Shown: piece after piece, positions 44,600-58,900 of the stretch
Layout of the letters: each line of letters starts with the position of its first letter
Numbering within the stretch: position 1 is the first letter of the stretch
NCBI RefSeq assembly: GCF_008831285.2
Contig: NC_045139.1
Location: 26,268,412-26,332,411, forward strand
Source: Nymphaea colorata
Taxonomy: Eukaryota > Streptophyta > Magnoliopsida > Nymphaeales > Nymphaeaceae
Direction of reading: 5' to 3'
Length of the DNA: 64,000 nucleotides
Position numbers and translations under genes: made by a program
The notes under the pieces: generated by a model
What the model was told of the DNA's origin: nothing
The model's input: only the letters and a program-made list of their open reading frames with translations
Databases searched by the model: none

Positions 44600-47506
44600 A
44601 TGGAGATCACGAGCGAGCCGACCATGGATCCGTTCTCCATCGGACCGACCACGATCGTGGGCCGAACGATCGCCCTGCGCGTCCTCTTCTGTAGCTCATC
44701 CTTCCGACTGCTCAGGCACCTGTGGTTGGTGGCGCTGCGGGCTTGGGCGACGAGGGTGAAACCCATCCTGGCCTTCTTTCACCCCAGGAACCCCCATGGC
44801 ATCCTCTTCCTCGTCGCCCTCCTCGCCCTCTTCCTCCGCCGCTGCTCCAATGTCCGGTCCCGCGCCGAGTCCGCCTATCGCCGCAAGTTCTGGAGCAACA
44901 TGATGCGCAGCGCCCTCACCTACGACGAGTGGGCCCACGCCGCCAAGATGCTCGACCGGGAGACCTCCAGGCCCAGCGACTCCGACCTCTACGACGCCGA
45001 CCTCGTCCGCCACAAGGTCGCGGAGCTCCGCAACCGACGACGCGACGGTTCCCTCCGCGACGTCGTCTTCTGCCTCCGCGCCGATCTCGTCCGCAACCTC
45101 GGCAACATGTGCAACCCGGAGCTCCACCGAGACCGGCTCCATGTTCCCGCCCTCATCCAGGACTATATCGACGAGGTGTCGGCGCAGCTGCGCATGGTCT
45201 GCGACTCCGACTCCGACGAGCTCCCCCTGGAGGAGCGCCTCGCGTTCCTGCACGAGGCCCGCCACGCTTTCGGCCGCACGGCCCTCCTCCTCAGCGGCGG
45301 CGCCTCCCTCGGCGCTTTCCACGTCGGGGTGGTCAAGACGCTCGTCGAGAACCGCCTCCTCCCTAGGATCGTCGCCGGGTCCAGCGTCGGCTCCATCGTT
45401 GCTGCCATCGTCGGCACCAGGACGTGGCCCGAGCTGCAGACCTTCTTCAGGGACTCCTGGCACTCCCTCAAGTTCTTCGATCAGCTGGGAGGCGTCTTCA
45501 CCGTCGTGCGGAGGGTTATGACGCACGGGGCCTTGCACGAAATCCGGCAGCTTCAGAGGATGCTCCGGCACCTCACCAGCAACCTCACCTTCCAGGAGGC
45601 CTACGACATGACCGGCCGGGTCCTTGGCGTCACAGTCTGCTCGCCGCGGCGCCACGAGCCTCCCCGCTGCCTTAATTACTTGACCTCCCCAAATGTGGTC
45701 ATATGGAGCGCCGTGACCGCGTCCTGCGCCTTTCCGGGGCTTTTCGAGGCGCAGGAGCTCATGGCCAAGGACCTCAATGGCGAGCTTGTGCCGTACCACA
45801 GGCCGGTGCTAGACGGGCCGGAGGCGGCCGTCAGCGAGCAGCGCCGGTGGAGGGACGGTAGCCTGGAGAGCGATCTGCCGATGGTGCACCTGAAAGAGCT
45901 ATTCAATGTTAATCACTTCATCGTCAGCCAGGCCAACCCCCATATCGTACCGCTCTTAAGGCTCAAGGACCTCGTCCGGTCCATCGGTGGCCAATTCGCC
46001 GCCAAGGTACGACACTCCTTTCTACTCTTGATTTGTGATGCCATGAACCGAGAAGTTTTTTCTTGCCTCCCCAACTTCCGTTTCCCTTTTCCTGAAATTG
46101 GTAAATTGTCTAGTCCCTTTGGCTAATTTGGATTCCCGGATTCTTCCCACTTTCCACAAATTAATTTGGATGGTTTTGAGAACCCCAACAGGGAGAGCCC
46201 ATAACAGGGCTGCACTCTTGAAACTCAAGGCGGAGAGCTTCCAAACTGTGCTTTGAAAAGAACCCATAATCGAACCTAAGTCCGTGCACAAAGAAAAGTT
46301 AGAACTATCATTCTATAAAGTCCACTGGTCAAAGCATTTCACAGAAAAACATTTCTTGATCAAAGGCGATATGCCATCTGATACGGCTATTATTCTGCAG
46401 CTCGCTCATCTAACAGAGATGGAGGTGAAGCATAGGTGCAATCAAGTGCTGGAGTTGGGTTTCCCACTGGGTGGGCTGGCCAAACTGTTTGCTCAAGACT
46501 GGGAGGGTGATGTGACCGTCGTCATGCCGGCAACACTTTCGCAGGTAATTGGCGATCCTTTTTCTTGGATAACAGAGGGGAAAAGCTGTAAATATTCTGG
46601 GGATTAAACATCTCTTTGTCTGCTCTGTTCTATCTGCAGTACTCGAAAATCATACAGAATCCTACTTATGTGGACCTTCAGAAGGCAGCTAACCAGGGAA
46701 GACGATGCACATGGGAAAAGCTTTCTGCAATAAAAGCGAACTGCGGGATTGAACTTGTTCTGGACGAATGCGTCGCCTACCTCAACCACATGCGGAGGCT
46801 TAAGCGCAGGGCTGAAAGAGCTGCAGCGGCGGCGCAAGGCCTAATGAATGGCGGTGGTATGGTGAGGATCAGCGCCTCCCGCAGGATACCCTCATGGAAC
46901 CGCATTGCACGAGAAAATTCTGCGGGATCTCTTGACGAGGAGAGCCTTGCAGAAGGCCTTCAGGTTGGTGGATTACAATCCGGTCGCAATGCAAGGAACA
47001 GCCGAGGCAATCACGACGGCAGTGACAGTGATACAGAGAGCACAGACCTCAACAACTCCTCTTGGACAAGGTCAGGTGGTCCTTTGATGAGGACAGCTTC
47101 TGCGGATAAGTTCATCAGCTTTGTGCAGAGTCTGGAATTTGGCCTGGAGCAGAGCAAACATTTGAAGGATGAACAACTCTTAGCACATGCAATTACAGAT
47201 GAAACTGTGAGAGAAACGCCTCAACCAGATCCTCGTGCTGTTCAAATGGGCAGCAGACCTTCTGGAACCGGTTCCAGTATCACAGTTTCTGAAGGTGATC
47301 TGTTACAGCCTGAAATGGCTGAACATGGAATTGTCTTCAACGTTGTTAGGATGGAGGATTTATCTCAAGTTAATAAAAGCTGCGGTCCTGAGCAGTCGTC
47401 GAGTCATCCTGTTGCAGAATGTGTGCAGATCGATTGCCCTGACAAGGACATGGAAGGTTACAATGCCAGTTCAACCTCTGATGACGATTGTGAAGGAAAA
47501 TCATGA
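44600..47506 (+). CDS. SDP1: SDP1-type triacylglycerol lipase (patatin family)
   Basis: Exons 44600-46006, 46401-46544 and 46640-47506 give 805 aa; introns are phase 0 with GT..AG ends. SDP1 begins hydrolysis of seed-oil triacylglycerol at the oil body during germination. The protein starts [19 protein letters not shown], matching the family's N terminus, so ATG 44600 is preferred over the TTG two codons earlier. A hydrophobic segment lies at about 67-80, followed by the DUF3336-type region ([21 protein letters not shown]). The patatin core has the oxyanion loop [12 protein letters not shown] near 231-242, nucleophile GSSVG (Ser262) and the dyad Asp419 in DGSLESD. The C-terminal third is Ser/Asp-rich and variable. 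Exon 1 is very GC-rich, unlike its surroundings. Neighbour HY2 is convergent. Confidence 0.96.
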
Positions 47507-49957
47507 TGAAGACATCTGGCAAATTCTGTGTCGACTGCAGATTCTGCTGAGACAATAATAACCTACTGTACAGTTGCAATAACCGCAGGTACTTGCTGCA
47601 TCCCTCTTCTCGCTGTATTGAACCCCAGCCGGTGAAGGGCCACCGAAAGGTCTCACAAGGAGCCTCGAAAGTGGGGGCGATGTATATAAATAGCTAAAAA
47701 AACCATATACGTATTTAAAGGAGGTATATAACAAGGAAAAACGGCCAACCTTATAATGCTTCTGTATCGTATTCGAGCATTCTTTCCTGGTGTAAGAGTA
47801 TCATGTACATACTTCATCAGTCGACTTTTGGACAGTTCCCGTTTTTCAGATGGATCTGCATGTTGCAATAAGATGGGGACAATGCCGTTGTGTAGTGTTC
47901 AATAGAGTGTACATCTTGGCTGTTAATATTACATCGAAATGTCACTTTGCTTCTGTAATCATTTTTATGTGCTACAGTAATTCTTTTCCATTAGTCTATT
48001 ACCTCCATAGTCTGCATGATTTCCTCTATTTTCTCATTTCTTCCCTAGTCAGGAGCAGATTCATCTGCAAAGTTGATGATAGGTCCTTACCTCAGTCGAG
48101 ATACCATGAAGATATGAGTTACCACTAGCGGGCAGATCTAGATACGGGCGCATGAACTTTTTCAGCTCTTCCGTAGGCAAAGACGTGAAACATCGGGAAA
48201 ATGGAAATATCACCTTCCACATATAGGCATCTCCAATTGCTCAAGCTGTTTGAGAATCTCTTGATGATTCAAAAATTACGAGAACTAATATTGGTTCCAG
48301 GGGCGGGGCAGGTGTGGACAATTAATAATTTTTCACATTTACATCTTGATGCCCGCATGAAAATTTAAAATTTATTTACCAATGCTCCAAGTTCTATCTT
48401 TACCTTTGATTAGTTCCGGACCGGTAGACAAGTTGGCTGACTAAAAGCATGAGTAAGAGGACCGGCCATTGACATACGCCAATACAGTCATCATTGTGTA
48501 GATTCACGTAATAAAAGAAAACTCTCATCATTCACTTTTGGGGTTGGAAAGGAGAGGAGAGAGAGAGTGAGAGAGAGAATGTTGAAAGAGAGATGTTTAG
48601 ACCAGAATCCTTTTCAGCCTGGTCCAATCGGTTTCTTGCTAAAACTCATTTTGGTATCCCACTGAACTAGCCATACCATGTAATATTCCCATTCCAAAAA
48701 GCAGGAATGTAAGTTTTCAGTTTGTTTTGATGTGCAGATAAAAGCTCCTCTATTTGTTGAGAAACAAACTTTTTACTAAGTTTTCAAGTTTTTGAACTTC
48801 ATCCATATATAAGAAATACTTGAAAACATGAATTTCAACCAACTGGACAGGCCAGCCTAAAATAGAAGCTGCTCCTGCACATCTTACATACACTACGGTG
48901 CATGTGCATGCTCTGCATACACACACACAGAGGCATATGCACAAACACGTAGTAACCATACCATACTGGCAAGGTTATAAAGGTCGCCACGCAAATTACT
49001 CGAGAAACATGCAGATTCTGGTAAATGGCACCAAGACCTTTACTGTTCAACTGTAAATACATGTTACATGAGCCGACATCCACTACCAGAAGGTCTGAAA
49101 CTACGTAACGGCCTGCTTGCAGAACTCTGTCAACCAGGGGCCAGCTATCGCGAATAACTGGTCACCGAGTCAGGGAGAGGGCATCACCCGGACACTTGGT
49201 TTATGCATTTAACAAGGTTTGGTAGAATGGGCGGCAAATTCTCCCCACATAAAGTTTCCTGAAATGTTAAAAACCTACTTAAACTTAGTTTTCTCACCCC
49301 ACCGCTATCAAGTCAGCAACTTCCCATATGATTTTCATGCACTGGTTAGTGCGTAACTACTTCCGCAGCGTTCAACATATGAAACCACAGCAGCTTTAGT
49401 GTACCATTGTTTCTCCCTTCATTTACCACGGTCTCTATTTTTCAAATAATTTGCTATGTAAATAGCGATAACCAACAGCTCAAACATTTCATGTGTTAAC
49501 TAATGTCCAAGATCCTGCATTGAATCAGCAGATCCTGCTAGCCATGGATGGTCGGTTTGGACTGAGGCAGAGCCCATTTAAGAGGCAGGTAGGCTCAAAG
49601 CAAGTCAAGCCCCTTCCAGATCATTATGGAGCTTGGTACAAGGTTTGGGCTGTGAACCCGGTGCCGGATCAACTTTGTTCAGGCACCCATTCAGTTTGAT
49701 ATTCCCATAACTCTTGCCGGATGGATACCTGGAAACCCTCCTGAAGTGCATCCAGTCTCTTCTCAGTCCCTAAGATTTCTCCCGATGGCCAACGTATAGC
49801 TCAAGGGGAACTTGATTGACAAACCATTACACTGAACACTATGGCTTCTCCATATTAAATTATGAAAAACATTGTGGAGCAAGCACCAGACTGCACTCCC
49901 GACTTACAGGAAAACACGACACTACAAGAGGAAAACTAAAGAAGAAAGGGGATGAAC
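47507..49957. other. SDP1 3'UTR and convergent intergenic space
   Basis: Holds the 3' ends of SDP1 (plus) and HY2 (minus). A GA repeat lies at about 48548-48577 and CA-rich spots at about 48920-48930. The frame at 49493-49699 has no recognisable domain. The HY2 3'UTR probably occupies the last few hundred bases before 49957. Confidence 0.5.
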
Positions 49958-52900
49958 TTATTCTAGAAACTGCCCACCAAGAAATTCTCCATTTTCATCC
50001 CATGGGCGAGTTTTGAATGACTTACCAATGATACTGCGCTTCTTGTTTATCGTCCCATCCTCGCACCTATACTGGGGGAAAAAATCCAAAAACTTTTTGC
50101 TTCCTAGACTGTCTACACCGTAGAAGAGAAAATCTCTCACCAGCTCCTACAAAATTAACAAAGAGATCCTGAGTGAGGAACGCCATGTTATTTTGACAAT
50201 GTTAGATGAGACATCACTAGCATTCTCATTATCATCTTTATTAATGTGAAACTTAATCCAAATCGCTCTTATGCTTCATAAAGTAACTAAAAGTACCTCG
50301 GCAAAGGACTCCCCCACCAACTTCTGTAAGATTTGCCGTCCAGGGTCCTGCTTGAAACAAACATGGGAGAGATTATCTAAGAAACTATTCATTAATTAAG
50401 CATTTTGAAGATGTTACAATAAGAACACCTCTTAAACACAAAATCAAGTTCTCATAATGGTCTTATAAGCAACTCTCAGAGCAAAGCAACTCAAAAGTGC
50501 ACCAAGGCGCAAGCTCAATCAAAGAGTCACAGAAAGGGCAGCTGTGCTCAGTAACACAATCATTAAAAATCAATAAGAGGCTTATTAGATGCCAGTGCTT
50601 AGAGAAGCACAGCTGAAAAACAGGGGAAGACCCTTTTATAGGTAATGCAGCAAGGGGCAGCAGAGCTCGCTATTGGGCCAGCTTCACGAGCTAGCTCAGT
50701 CTGAACAAGTTCTATTCTTGACCAGATGTAGCACAACAAACCGAACAAGAAAATAAACAGGATAAAAATTAATCTACAAGAGAAGTATATAAAAATATAC
50801 CTTTTCCTACTACACTGTACACATGTACAACATTGGTGGTTGTATACGATCAATGTCAGGAATATATAGTAAATGTATGTACACATAAGATTTCTAACAC
50901 CTTTCCAACTAACGATGTTACAACTGAAAGTTCACTGAGTAAAAAAAAGAAACCAATTTAAGATTTCAAACAATGCCTTGGTAAAAAAGCTGACCAGTTG
51001 AAACTCTGAGCATAAGCAAAATCAATATTCTTTTCCAAGTATTATTCTTTAACATAATGGTAATCCTTCTCAATATGCTTGGTCATCTTATGAGAAGTAT
51101 GATTACTGAAAATATATGTTGTGCCCACAGCATAACTTCATAGAGCCTTGTCAGGCAACACCCATATTCTGGGTCAATTGTTTCCTTCATAAGATCTTCA
51201 TTGTAGTTGTAGTAGTCATTGCTTTGTACTATGCTTGAATATCTGTTGATGCATTGTCACATTTTTATCGAGTATTTTGCTGTGTTTCATTTTTTCTTTT
51301 TTAACATTAATATCATTGTGAATTCAACTTTAAACTTAAATTAAATTATTTATCCATCATTATAATAATATTTTTGTCAATCTCTCTGGTTATTTTTGTG
51401 CCTTGTTAGTTTCTCATTTATTTCATTTGTACCTAATCTTCAGGATTTTCCCTTTCTCTAAGCAAACTTTGCTGTGATTCGCTCGAGAGAAACCTCACCA
51501 TTAGAAACCCAAAAACAATATTTATGGCTATGGTTTGAGCAGATATAGAGTTTTTTCAAATAAGACACCTTACTTTGATAAATTTTCATGATAAGAGGAA
51601 TCTCCATATAAACTTTTTCATTTAAATTGCTATCCATTCTTAGCATACACTCATATATTCAGTAAATATTTCACTTCTAATTGATGGATTAAAACAAGGA
51701 TTCTAATGATGGCCATTCTAACAACAGGAGCAAAAGTTTTTTTCGTTTATGCACTTACCAATATCATTTGGAAACAAGTCTTGATTTATGCCTTCTTAAA
51801 GTACCACAGTTTAAATTTTGTAACCATCTACAACACATAGCCTTCTTTCTTTTTGGTAAATCTTGAATATTTCATGTATGAGCCTTTTCTAGAGATTGTA
51901 ATTCTACTTTTGATAAGTTTTAATTTTACCTAGTAAAGATTATCTTAGCTTCACTGTTACGGCTCATGCTGAGAATGAATAATGAGATATAGGAGAGAAA
52001 GATCTAATCAGACAAAGCTCTTTATAATTTTGAGAATTTTATAAGACCTCCTTAGACTTGATTCGTTTATTAGTAAATTTTCATGTATTTTATAATAAAA
52101 AGTAAGAATGTTGTCTCCTTATGAGCATAAGACTCTAATTTCATTAAAACATTCATTAATGACATGACGTTTATCATTCACATGATTTTCATTAAACACA
52201 TTATTCATGCTATTCTTAATTGATTCAATGTCAGTATTACATAAAAGAATATTCCACTTATTTGCATCAAGTTCCTCAAAACCTTTTCAATTTAAGGTTT
52301 CTAACAGTTACATGTGAAGAAATTCGCCAAAAAGAACATTTCATTTTACCCAAATAGAATAGTGGAAGGCAGTGTTGTCAAAATCGGAGTGAATCAGTCA
52401 AAATCGGCCAATTCAAATTGAACCGGCTATTCTCCGACTTGATTAAAAAGCCGATTCGAGGCTCTTAAAAAATCAATCTATTTTCACCCAAATCGCTGAG
52501 ATCGGGTGAGAATTACCGGATTTTGCACTGTCATTCAATTACTTTGCCTTTTCCAAGAAGATGCAGCTTTTGTCAGCAGCACAAGAGTGTTTCTTTAACA
52601 TTAAGACCCATAATTTTTTTTCAAATTAAAAACAATGCATCCTTTTTTAAGATTGATGTTGTTCCTTTTTTTCCTTTTCACAAATTAATCCACCAAATGT
52701 GCAAATAAATTAAGTTATTCCAAATTTCTCACTATGTTAATAAGTTAAAAAAAAAAATCATATGCAGGGTGAGGAATTTCCATCCTTCCACACATCACTA
52801 ACCCTTAATTTCTATGTTAACTTGGCATACTATTATCAGATTATGTATGTCTTTCTTAAATTTTATAATTTTTTGCTTTCTAAGTATTTATGCTGTTATA

Positions 52901-55900
52901 TTATTTAGTTTTTAGATTTTTCCTTTTTAAGTTTTTTATTTTTCAATTTCAATTTAACTTTTTATCTTTAGAACACATTTTTCACCAATGTGATTTACAA
53001 CCGTTCTAATTCGATTCACCTATTTGCTGAACCATTTGACTTTCCGATTCAAATCAGAAACCAATTTTTTATAACATTGGTAAAAGGGACAAACTTGCAC
53101 CTGATATCACCAAACCTAAAATGGCAGATGACATTATGGCAGGAATACATGGTTACTTTGGAAGTGATCACATGGAATTGGAGGCATACATTAGCCCACG
53201 ATGAGGACAACCATTTGACAAACCAACAGTGACCTATTTTTCTGAGTTTAGCATCAGCATCGCAAATGCATGTTCCTCTCCCAGCCACATACAAACCTTC
53301 TTACTGGTCTTTGGAGAACCAACTTCTTGAAGGCACTAAAAGGTTATGCTCAATCGGTAAAACAAACTAGAGCTATAGCCATTAACACTTCTTTATCTGA
53401 TAGCAGGAGCGCCATCCACCTTGCTAGTGGTTCGGACTTTGGACTCAAGACCTTCAAATTGTAGGCAGCCAAGATATCAAAATTATAGTGCTTGTCTCTT
53501 GGCAGGGTCACCAAACCCCATGTTGCAAATCCAAAATAAGGCAAAAGAAGGACTTCTATAGCTCGAATTCATTATCGCTGCCTTCACATCAATATAAAAC
53601 TTAAAAGCAATCTTTGAGGGAAACTGGGTCCAGATTTTCTGACTGCTATCAGGTTTTCTCAACAAGATAAACATGATTTCTGAACAAGTTCATCAGTGGT
53701 TTGGGTAAAAGCAGAATGCCTAGAAGTACCAAATAAACATCCAGAAAATTTACAAGAAAATAAAGATACCATGAAAATTTCTAGAGGAATCTTTCATAAA
53801 TATTCACTTTAATGTAATTCCATAAGCATGGCAATCAAAATAAATGCACTGGAACAGAAAAACATAATGCCAAATAAAATAAATAAATGAGATAATGTTA
53901 TGACAGATAAAGGAAACTTAAGAGAAAATTGTAATCAAAATAATAAACTATGCATTAGGACAAAAAAGGATAGACAACTCAAAAACTATGTCAATTATGA
54001 AAATGGTACCTTTTCCGTTCTCCATGTTAGGTATTTATGCTGGGCTTCACGGTTAACCGAAATATGAGATGCATCAGCATCAGCAGTTGCTCTATCCAGC
54101 AGTTCAAGCCAAGCCTGTCATCCAAGTTAAGAATTGGAAGCCTATACGCTAACCAAATAAACAAAGACAACTGCCTGACAATCTTTTGAGAATAAGAAAG
54201 CAAATTTTAGAAAATTATCTAAAACTTCAGTATCTCAGCTATAATTTACAATTTTAATACTAATTACTAAAAAGTTTCTTATTCATGATCTGAAGAATCT
54301 TATTTCTAATGTCAATCAATCATATACTTTGTTAGTCTCCCAGTGCATAGAACTGAATTGCTACTATTGTTCATGAACAATTTTGTTGTTGCAAGAACCT
54401 GCTGTCTTAGAAGGGAAAAGGATATCCAGAATTGTACCTGAAAATAGTCTTTGAAAGCAGAATAGAGTATATCATGTTTTTCCTGACTTGAAGCAAACCT
54501 TGTCCATAGTACAATCGGCGAGAAAAATCTAATAGACTCAGCCGTAATTTGATCACCCCATGGAAAAAGCTGCAGCATATTTCCAAATTAAGTGAAGCCT
54601 TTTGATTGATATGATCTTGGGGAAAACAACAAAATGCAGGAATAACCAAAGAAAACTATTCTACTAATTTCCTTCTTACCTCAGCATATTTTTGCCCAAG
54701 AGGAAGTAGGCTTCTATAGTACTTCTCCTTGTAGTTGTTGTTGTTTATGACATCATGCAATGGATTGAGATCCCTAAAAATATCAAGCAAGGCTGAGTTC
54801 GAGATTCCGTAAAGCTTTAGAAAATGCAGGACCAAAAACTGTTGCAAAGGACAAAAAAATTATTAATTTGGCTACTTAAGTTTTAAAAGACAAAGGTAAC
54901 TCATGATAGTGGCAGACACTAACAAATAGAAGTGTGACGCAAAACTATAAGAGTTATTTATCTGGAATAGAACAAGATTGAGAATGATAGGATAGAAAAT
55001 ATAGCCAGGACAAACTGGTACATGTAAATACATGCTCAACCAACATGTAAATATATTAATTTCTTTGAGCAAAATTTTATTAATTTTGCAAATAACCAAT
55101 GACTTTTACTAACAAAACAAATCAATTAACTCAACATGGTCATGCCCAAGGGGCAACCAAAACCCGCATTCACACTTCAAGACATGCATATGGCCTTGGG
55201 TAAAACGTAGGGACTCAAGTTATGCCAGTAAATGTTATTAAAATTGTTTATGAATCAAATGAAATAGCAATAAGCTGCAATTAGTCATCTGTGGAACCTA
55301 TCAGAATCATTTTTAAATGATTAAAAATCAATTTTTCATTCTTTTCCTAAAATAATAAAAATAGTTAAAACAACTAAGTAACACAGACCTGACCAGTACC
55401 GGTAACATGCCAAATGACATGACTCAGGGGTGGTTCAGCTTAGGCGTGTGCCCACTTAGTCAACATGAGTAGGGTGCAGTGAGCAGCACCTCCCTATTTC
55501 TGTCCAAAAAGGGTGCACACAACCAACTTGAGTCAATGGTGAGTCTGTATGGTAGCACAACTCCCGTTGGCTACCTTTCTCACTGGAAATTCCTGTAGAA
55601 AATGGCAGAAACCTCCAAATACTTACACACACACCTCACACAGGCTTAAGCTAAAAGAGGCTCAACTTCATATACCATGCATAACTCTAGCGTTCACTTC
55701 AACCCTCTTCATATATAGGTGATTAGTGAACAGGTTTTACAAGACTGGCTGACCTGACCCGAATCCGATTACAAAACTAACCCAATTTTTTTCTTACAGC
55801 TACCATTGCCCCTCCCTTGGACAACCACCTTGCCCTCAAGCTGTGAAAGAAGGAAATCCTTGTCGTAACTGGGTGGAGTCTTCCCATGTTGGTCTAGTAT

Positions 55901-58900
55901 GGTCATCTCCTTGCTATTCAACCAACCATTGGGTGCTCATACTTTCTGCATTTTTAACAGATTGCTGAAGCAGCACTCTGAAAGGAGTGAGGTCCTACTG
56001 TGAATAGCTGAGCAGAGAAGTGACTGATACTGCAGGAGTGAGATCCTAGTAGTGGGGTTTCAAGTGCAAAACGTGGAAAATAGGATCAATATTAGAATTG
56101 GCAGGGAGCTGCAGCTTGTAGGCAACTTTGCATATCCTCCGAGTGATTGGAAAGGGGCCTGAACAGTGTGAAGTCAGCTAGTGCACACCTGCTGTTTTCT
56201 ATTGTGGCCTCCACTGTTCATCGCACTGAAAACACAGGCTCTTCATCCTCTTTCCTTGATTTCTTCAGGGTTCAATTTCTTTACTACAATATGTTCGCCT
56301 TCATTACCGGTTACACTTAACTGTTGCAGTTGGCAGTTCAACCATTTCCTTCCCGACAGTCATATTCTTCCATGGTGAGGCCTTGGCATTCTGCACTTCT
56401 TTCAGTTGCAATCCCCATCGTTTACTTTTCTCCTCCACAATTCTGGCCAGTTTAAATGCTTCTAGTAGGGACTGCGGTTGTGCCTGAACATGTATTCTTA
56501 TTTCTTCTCACAAGCCGCCTATAAATGCTCCCATTATTGCTATTCAGTCACAGTCCATTTCTGTTTAATTTTTGATTACTTAGGTTAAAGGGCCAAACCA
56601 AACCGCCTGGACCTCCACAAACTGTGTCCACCGCAGCTTACCCTGTTGCGACACTAGCCAACGATAGCATCATATGGCCACACCTTTAACATACAATACA
56701 ACATGAGTAACCCTCTGTTCCTAAAAAATGCAGCCGACGTTTGCTGCTCTGTGTGCATCAATCTCATCCATTGGTCCACCTTGAAAATCCTTGCCCCAGG
56801 TCAACACAGTTTTTCTTTCTATCCTTCCAATGATGCTATCATGACTCGTGAATTTCTTCGGTATGCTTTCTGAAACATCCCAACACTGACATTGTTTTTT
56901 ATAAATCCTGAATGTCTGAACATCTGGGTGGTATGGTGATGGTCTGTCCTCACGCACCTGCTCTGTACCACTGGTAGCAAAGCCCCTGCTGGCTACCTTT
57001 CTCATTGGAACTTCCTGCAGAGAACGGCAAAAAAACCTCCAAGTACTCGCGCACACCTCACACAAACTTAAGCTAAAAGAGGTTCAACTCCATATTATTA
57101 CACATAACTCTAGGGTTTACTAATTACTTCGACCCTCTTTCTATACAGGTTATTAGTGCATGGGTCTTGTAAGACTGGCTGACCTGACCCAATTTTATAA
57201 AATTAACCTGATTCTTCTCTTAAGGCTACAACTGTGTGTGGTCAAACCTTGTTGGAGTCCACTTTTACCCTCCAGCTATGTCACATGGGTGCTAGTCCTG
57301 GTGCTTTTCCGACACAGCACATCTGGTTCAGTCAGTTGAAACTGGACCAAAGCTGACCAATTTAAATGTGCACATAACTAAACTATGAACTATCTCTAAT
57401 GCAAAAAGTTTGTACGTAAATATAGATGAGTAAGGTCACTAAACAGTTAAATGACCATGTAACAAATGATTTATATACATGTATACACACACACACACAT
57501 ATACATACATCCTTGCCACAACCACACCTAATTTTTCTTTTGAAAAATGACTGGACCCGCATCTGCACTCGCAACCTGCACCCATGTGACATAGCCCTCC
57601 AGTTAACTTAAAAAAGAGAATGAATTGGTGTCTGAAGTTCATCATTTTCCCCCTTCTATGTGCTGCCTACCCCCCCCCCCCCCCCCCCCCCACACACAAA
57701 ACCATCTCTCTTTCTCTCTCTCTCTGCTTCTAGCGCATCTTTGCTGGAAGCTGACGACCAGCAAGCAGCAGGATAACTTTTCTGTTATCTGTTATAATAT
57801 GCTTTCCTCTTTTTTTTATTTCTTCTGTTTTAGCATGTGATCTGCTTTTTTTTTTTATTATAATCTGGTTATAAACCATAATGTCATAATCTGTTCATGT
57901 TGTAGTTTTAATCTCTTTGTTGCGACCCTGTTTTAGCTGACACAAATAATCTCTTTTATTTTATTATCTAATTGGTTTTATATGTAGTGTATATATATAT
58001 ATCAAACCAATTTTCATAAGGTCCACCTCTACAATTTGCTCAAGAATCAAACACTTTTACTTGTTGGTTCTGTAATTACAATCCTCTGGACACTAATACC
58101 ATGTGCAATTGCAGTATAACAGTGCACAAGATGTATGACATAACCCTTATTTGGTTCAAATCTTCCTGGAGAATTTCCCTTCCTGAATTGTTGTACCATT
58201 CTATAAATGATAAATGGAAAAGTTGAATCCTGAAACCATTCCAAAGTAGTAGAAAAAAACTGAATAAACTCCAAGCTTGACAAGGTGGCCCTTCCATGAC
58301 AGAAGGATCCCAATGAAGAGGACTCACCTACCATAAAGCTTTGCCATACAACTTCCAGAGATATTTGGTTCCCCTTTGAACAACTGATGTGCTTCCATAT
58401 TTCCACAACTTTGTGAAGATAATGGATTTGACCTCAGGGACATGGTAACAATTTTCAGTTTCGCGTACTAGTGTCTTTTAGAAGATGTACATACCAATAG
58501 GACATTCTGATGAAGTAATGAATGGCTGGCATTTGGGAGGAGATGAAAGAGCTGGATGGTTAGTAAAGAGGTATGATGATATTTATTTTTTTTAATTAAG
58601 TACTACTGCTTGTGTTCTTGTTAAACAAATGAACAGTATAGCCTTACTCCATTTTCTAGCCTGCTCTTACATAATTTCAAATATGTTATTAAAGGATAAC
58701 AGAGAGCATTAGAAAGACAATTCTAACAGGCAAGATTGATTAAGAATCATTAAAGAAAGTAAAAACTAATTCACAGATGTGTTGGCTGAGTCATGGATCC
58801 AATGCCACCTAATAAGATGGAGATTATCTAGCTTGAAGCTGGATTGATAAATGGTCCATTATAGACGACAATGAATGATGAATAGAAAAGGTTACTCTTG

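Noticed and set aside
44722..45675. Long Arg/Pro-rich plus-strand frames overlapping SDP1
   Set aside because: Shifted frames of the same GC-rich exon with low-complexity composition.
44696..45799. 367-codon open frame on the minus strand
   Set aside because: Antisense shadow of the very GC-rich SDP1 exon 1; the plus-strand frame carries the patatin motifs and family N terminus.
46007..46126. SDP1 ending as a 510-aa protein
   Set aside because: Those 40 codons lie in intron 1. Splicing AAG|GTACG to CTCGCTCAT restores the conserved lipase continuation.
49493..49699. 68-codon plus-strand frame near the HY2 3' end
   Set aside because: No domain or splice support; likely chance.
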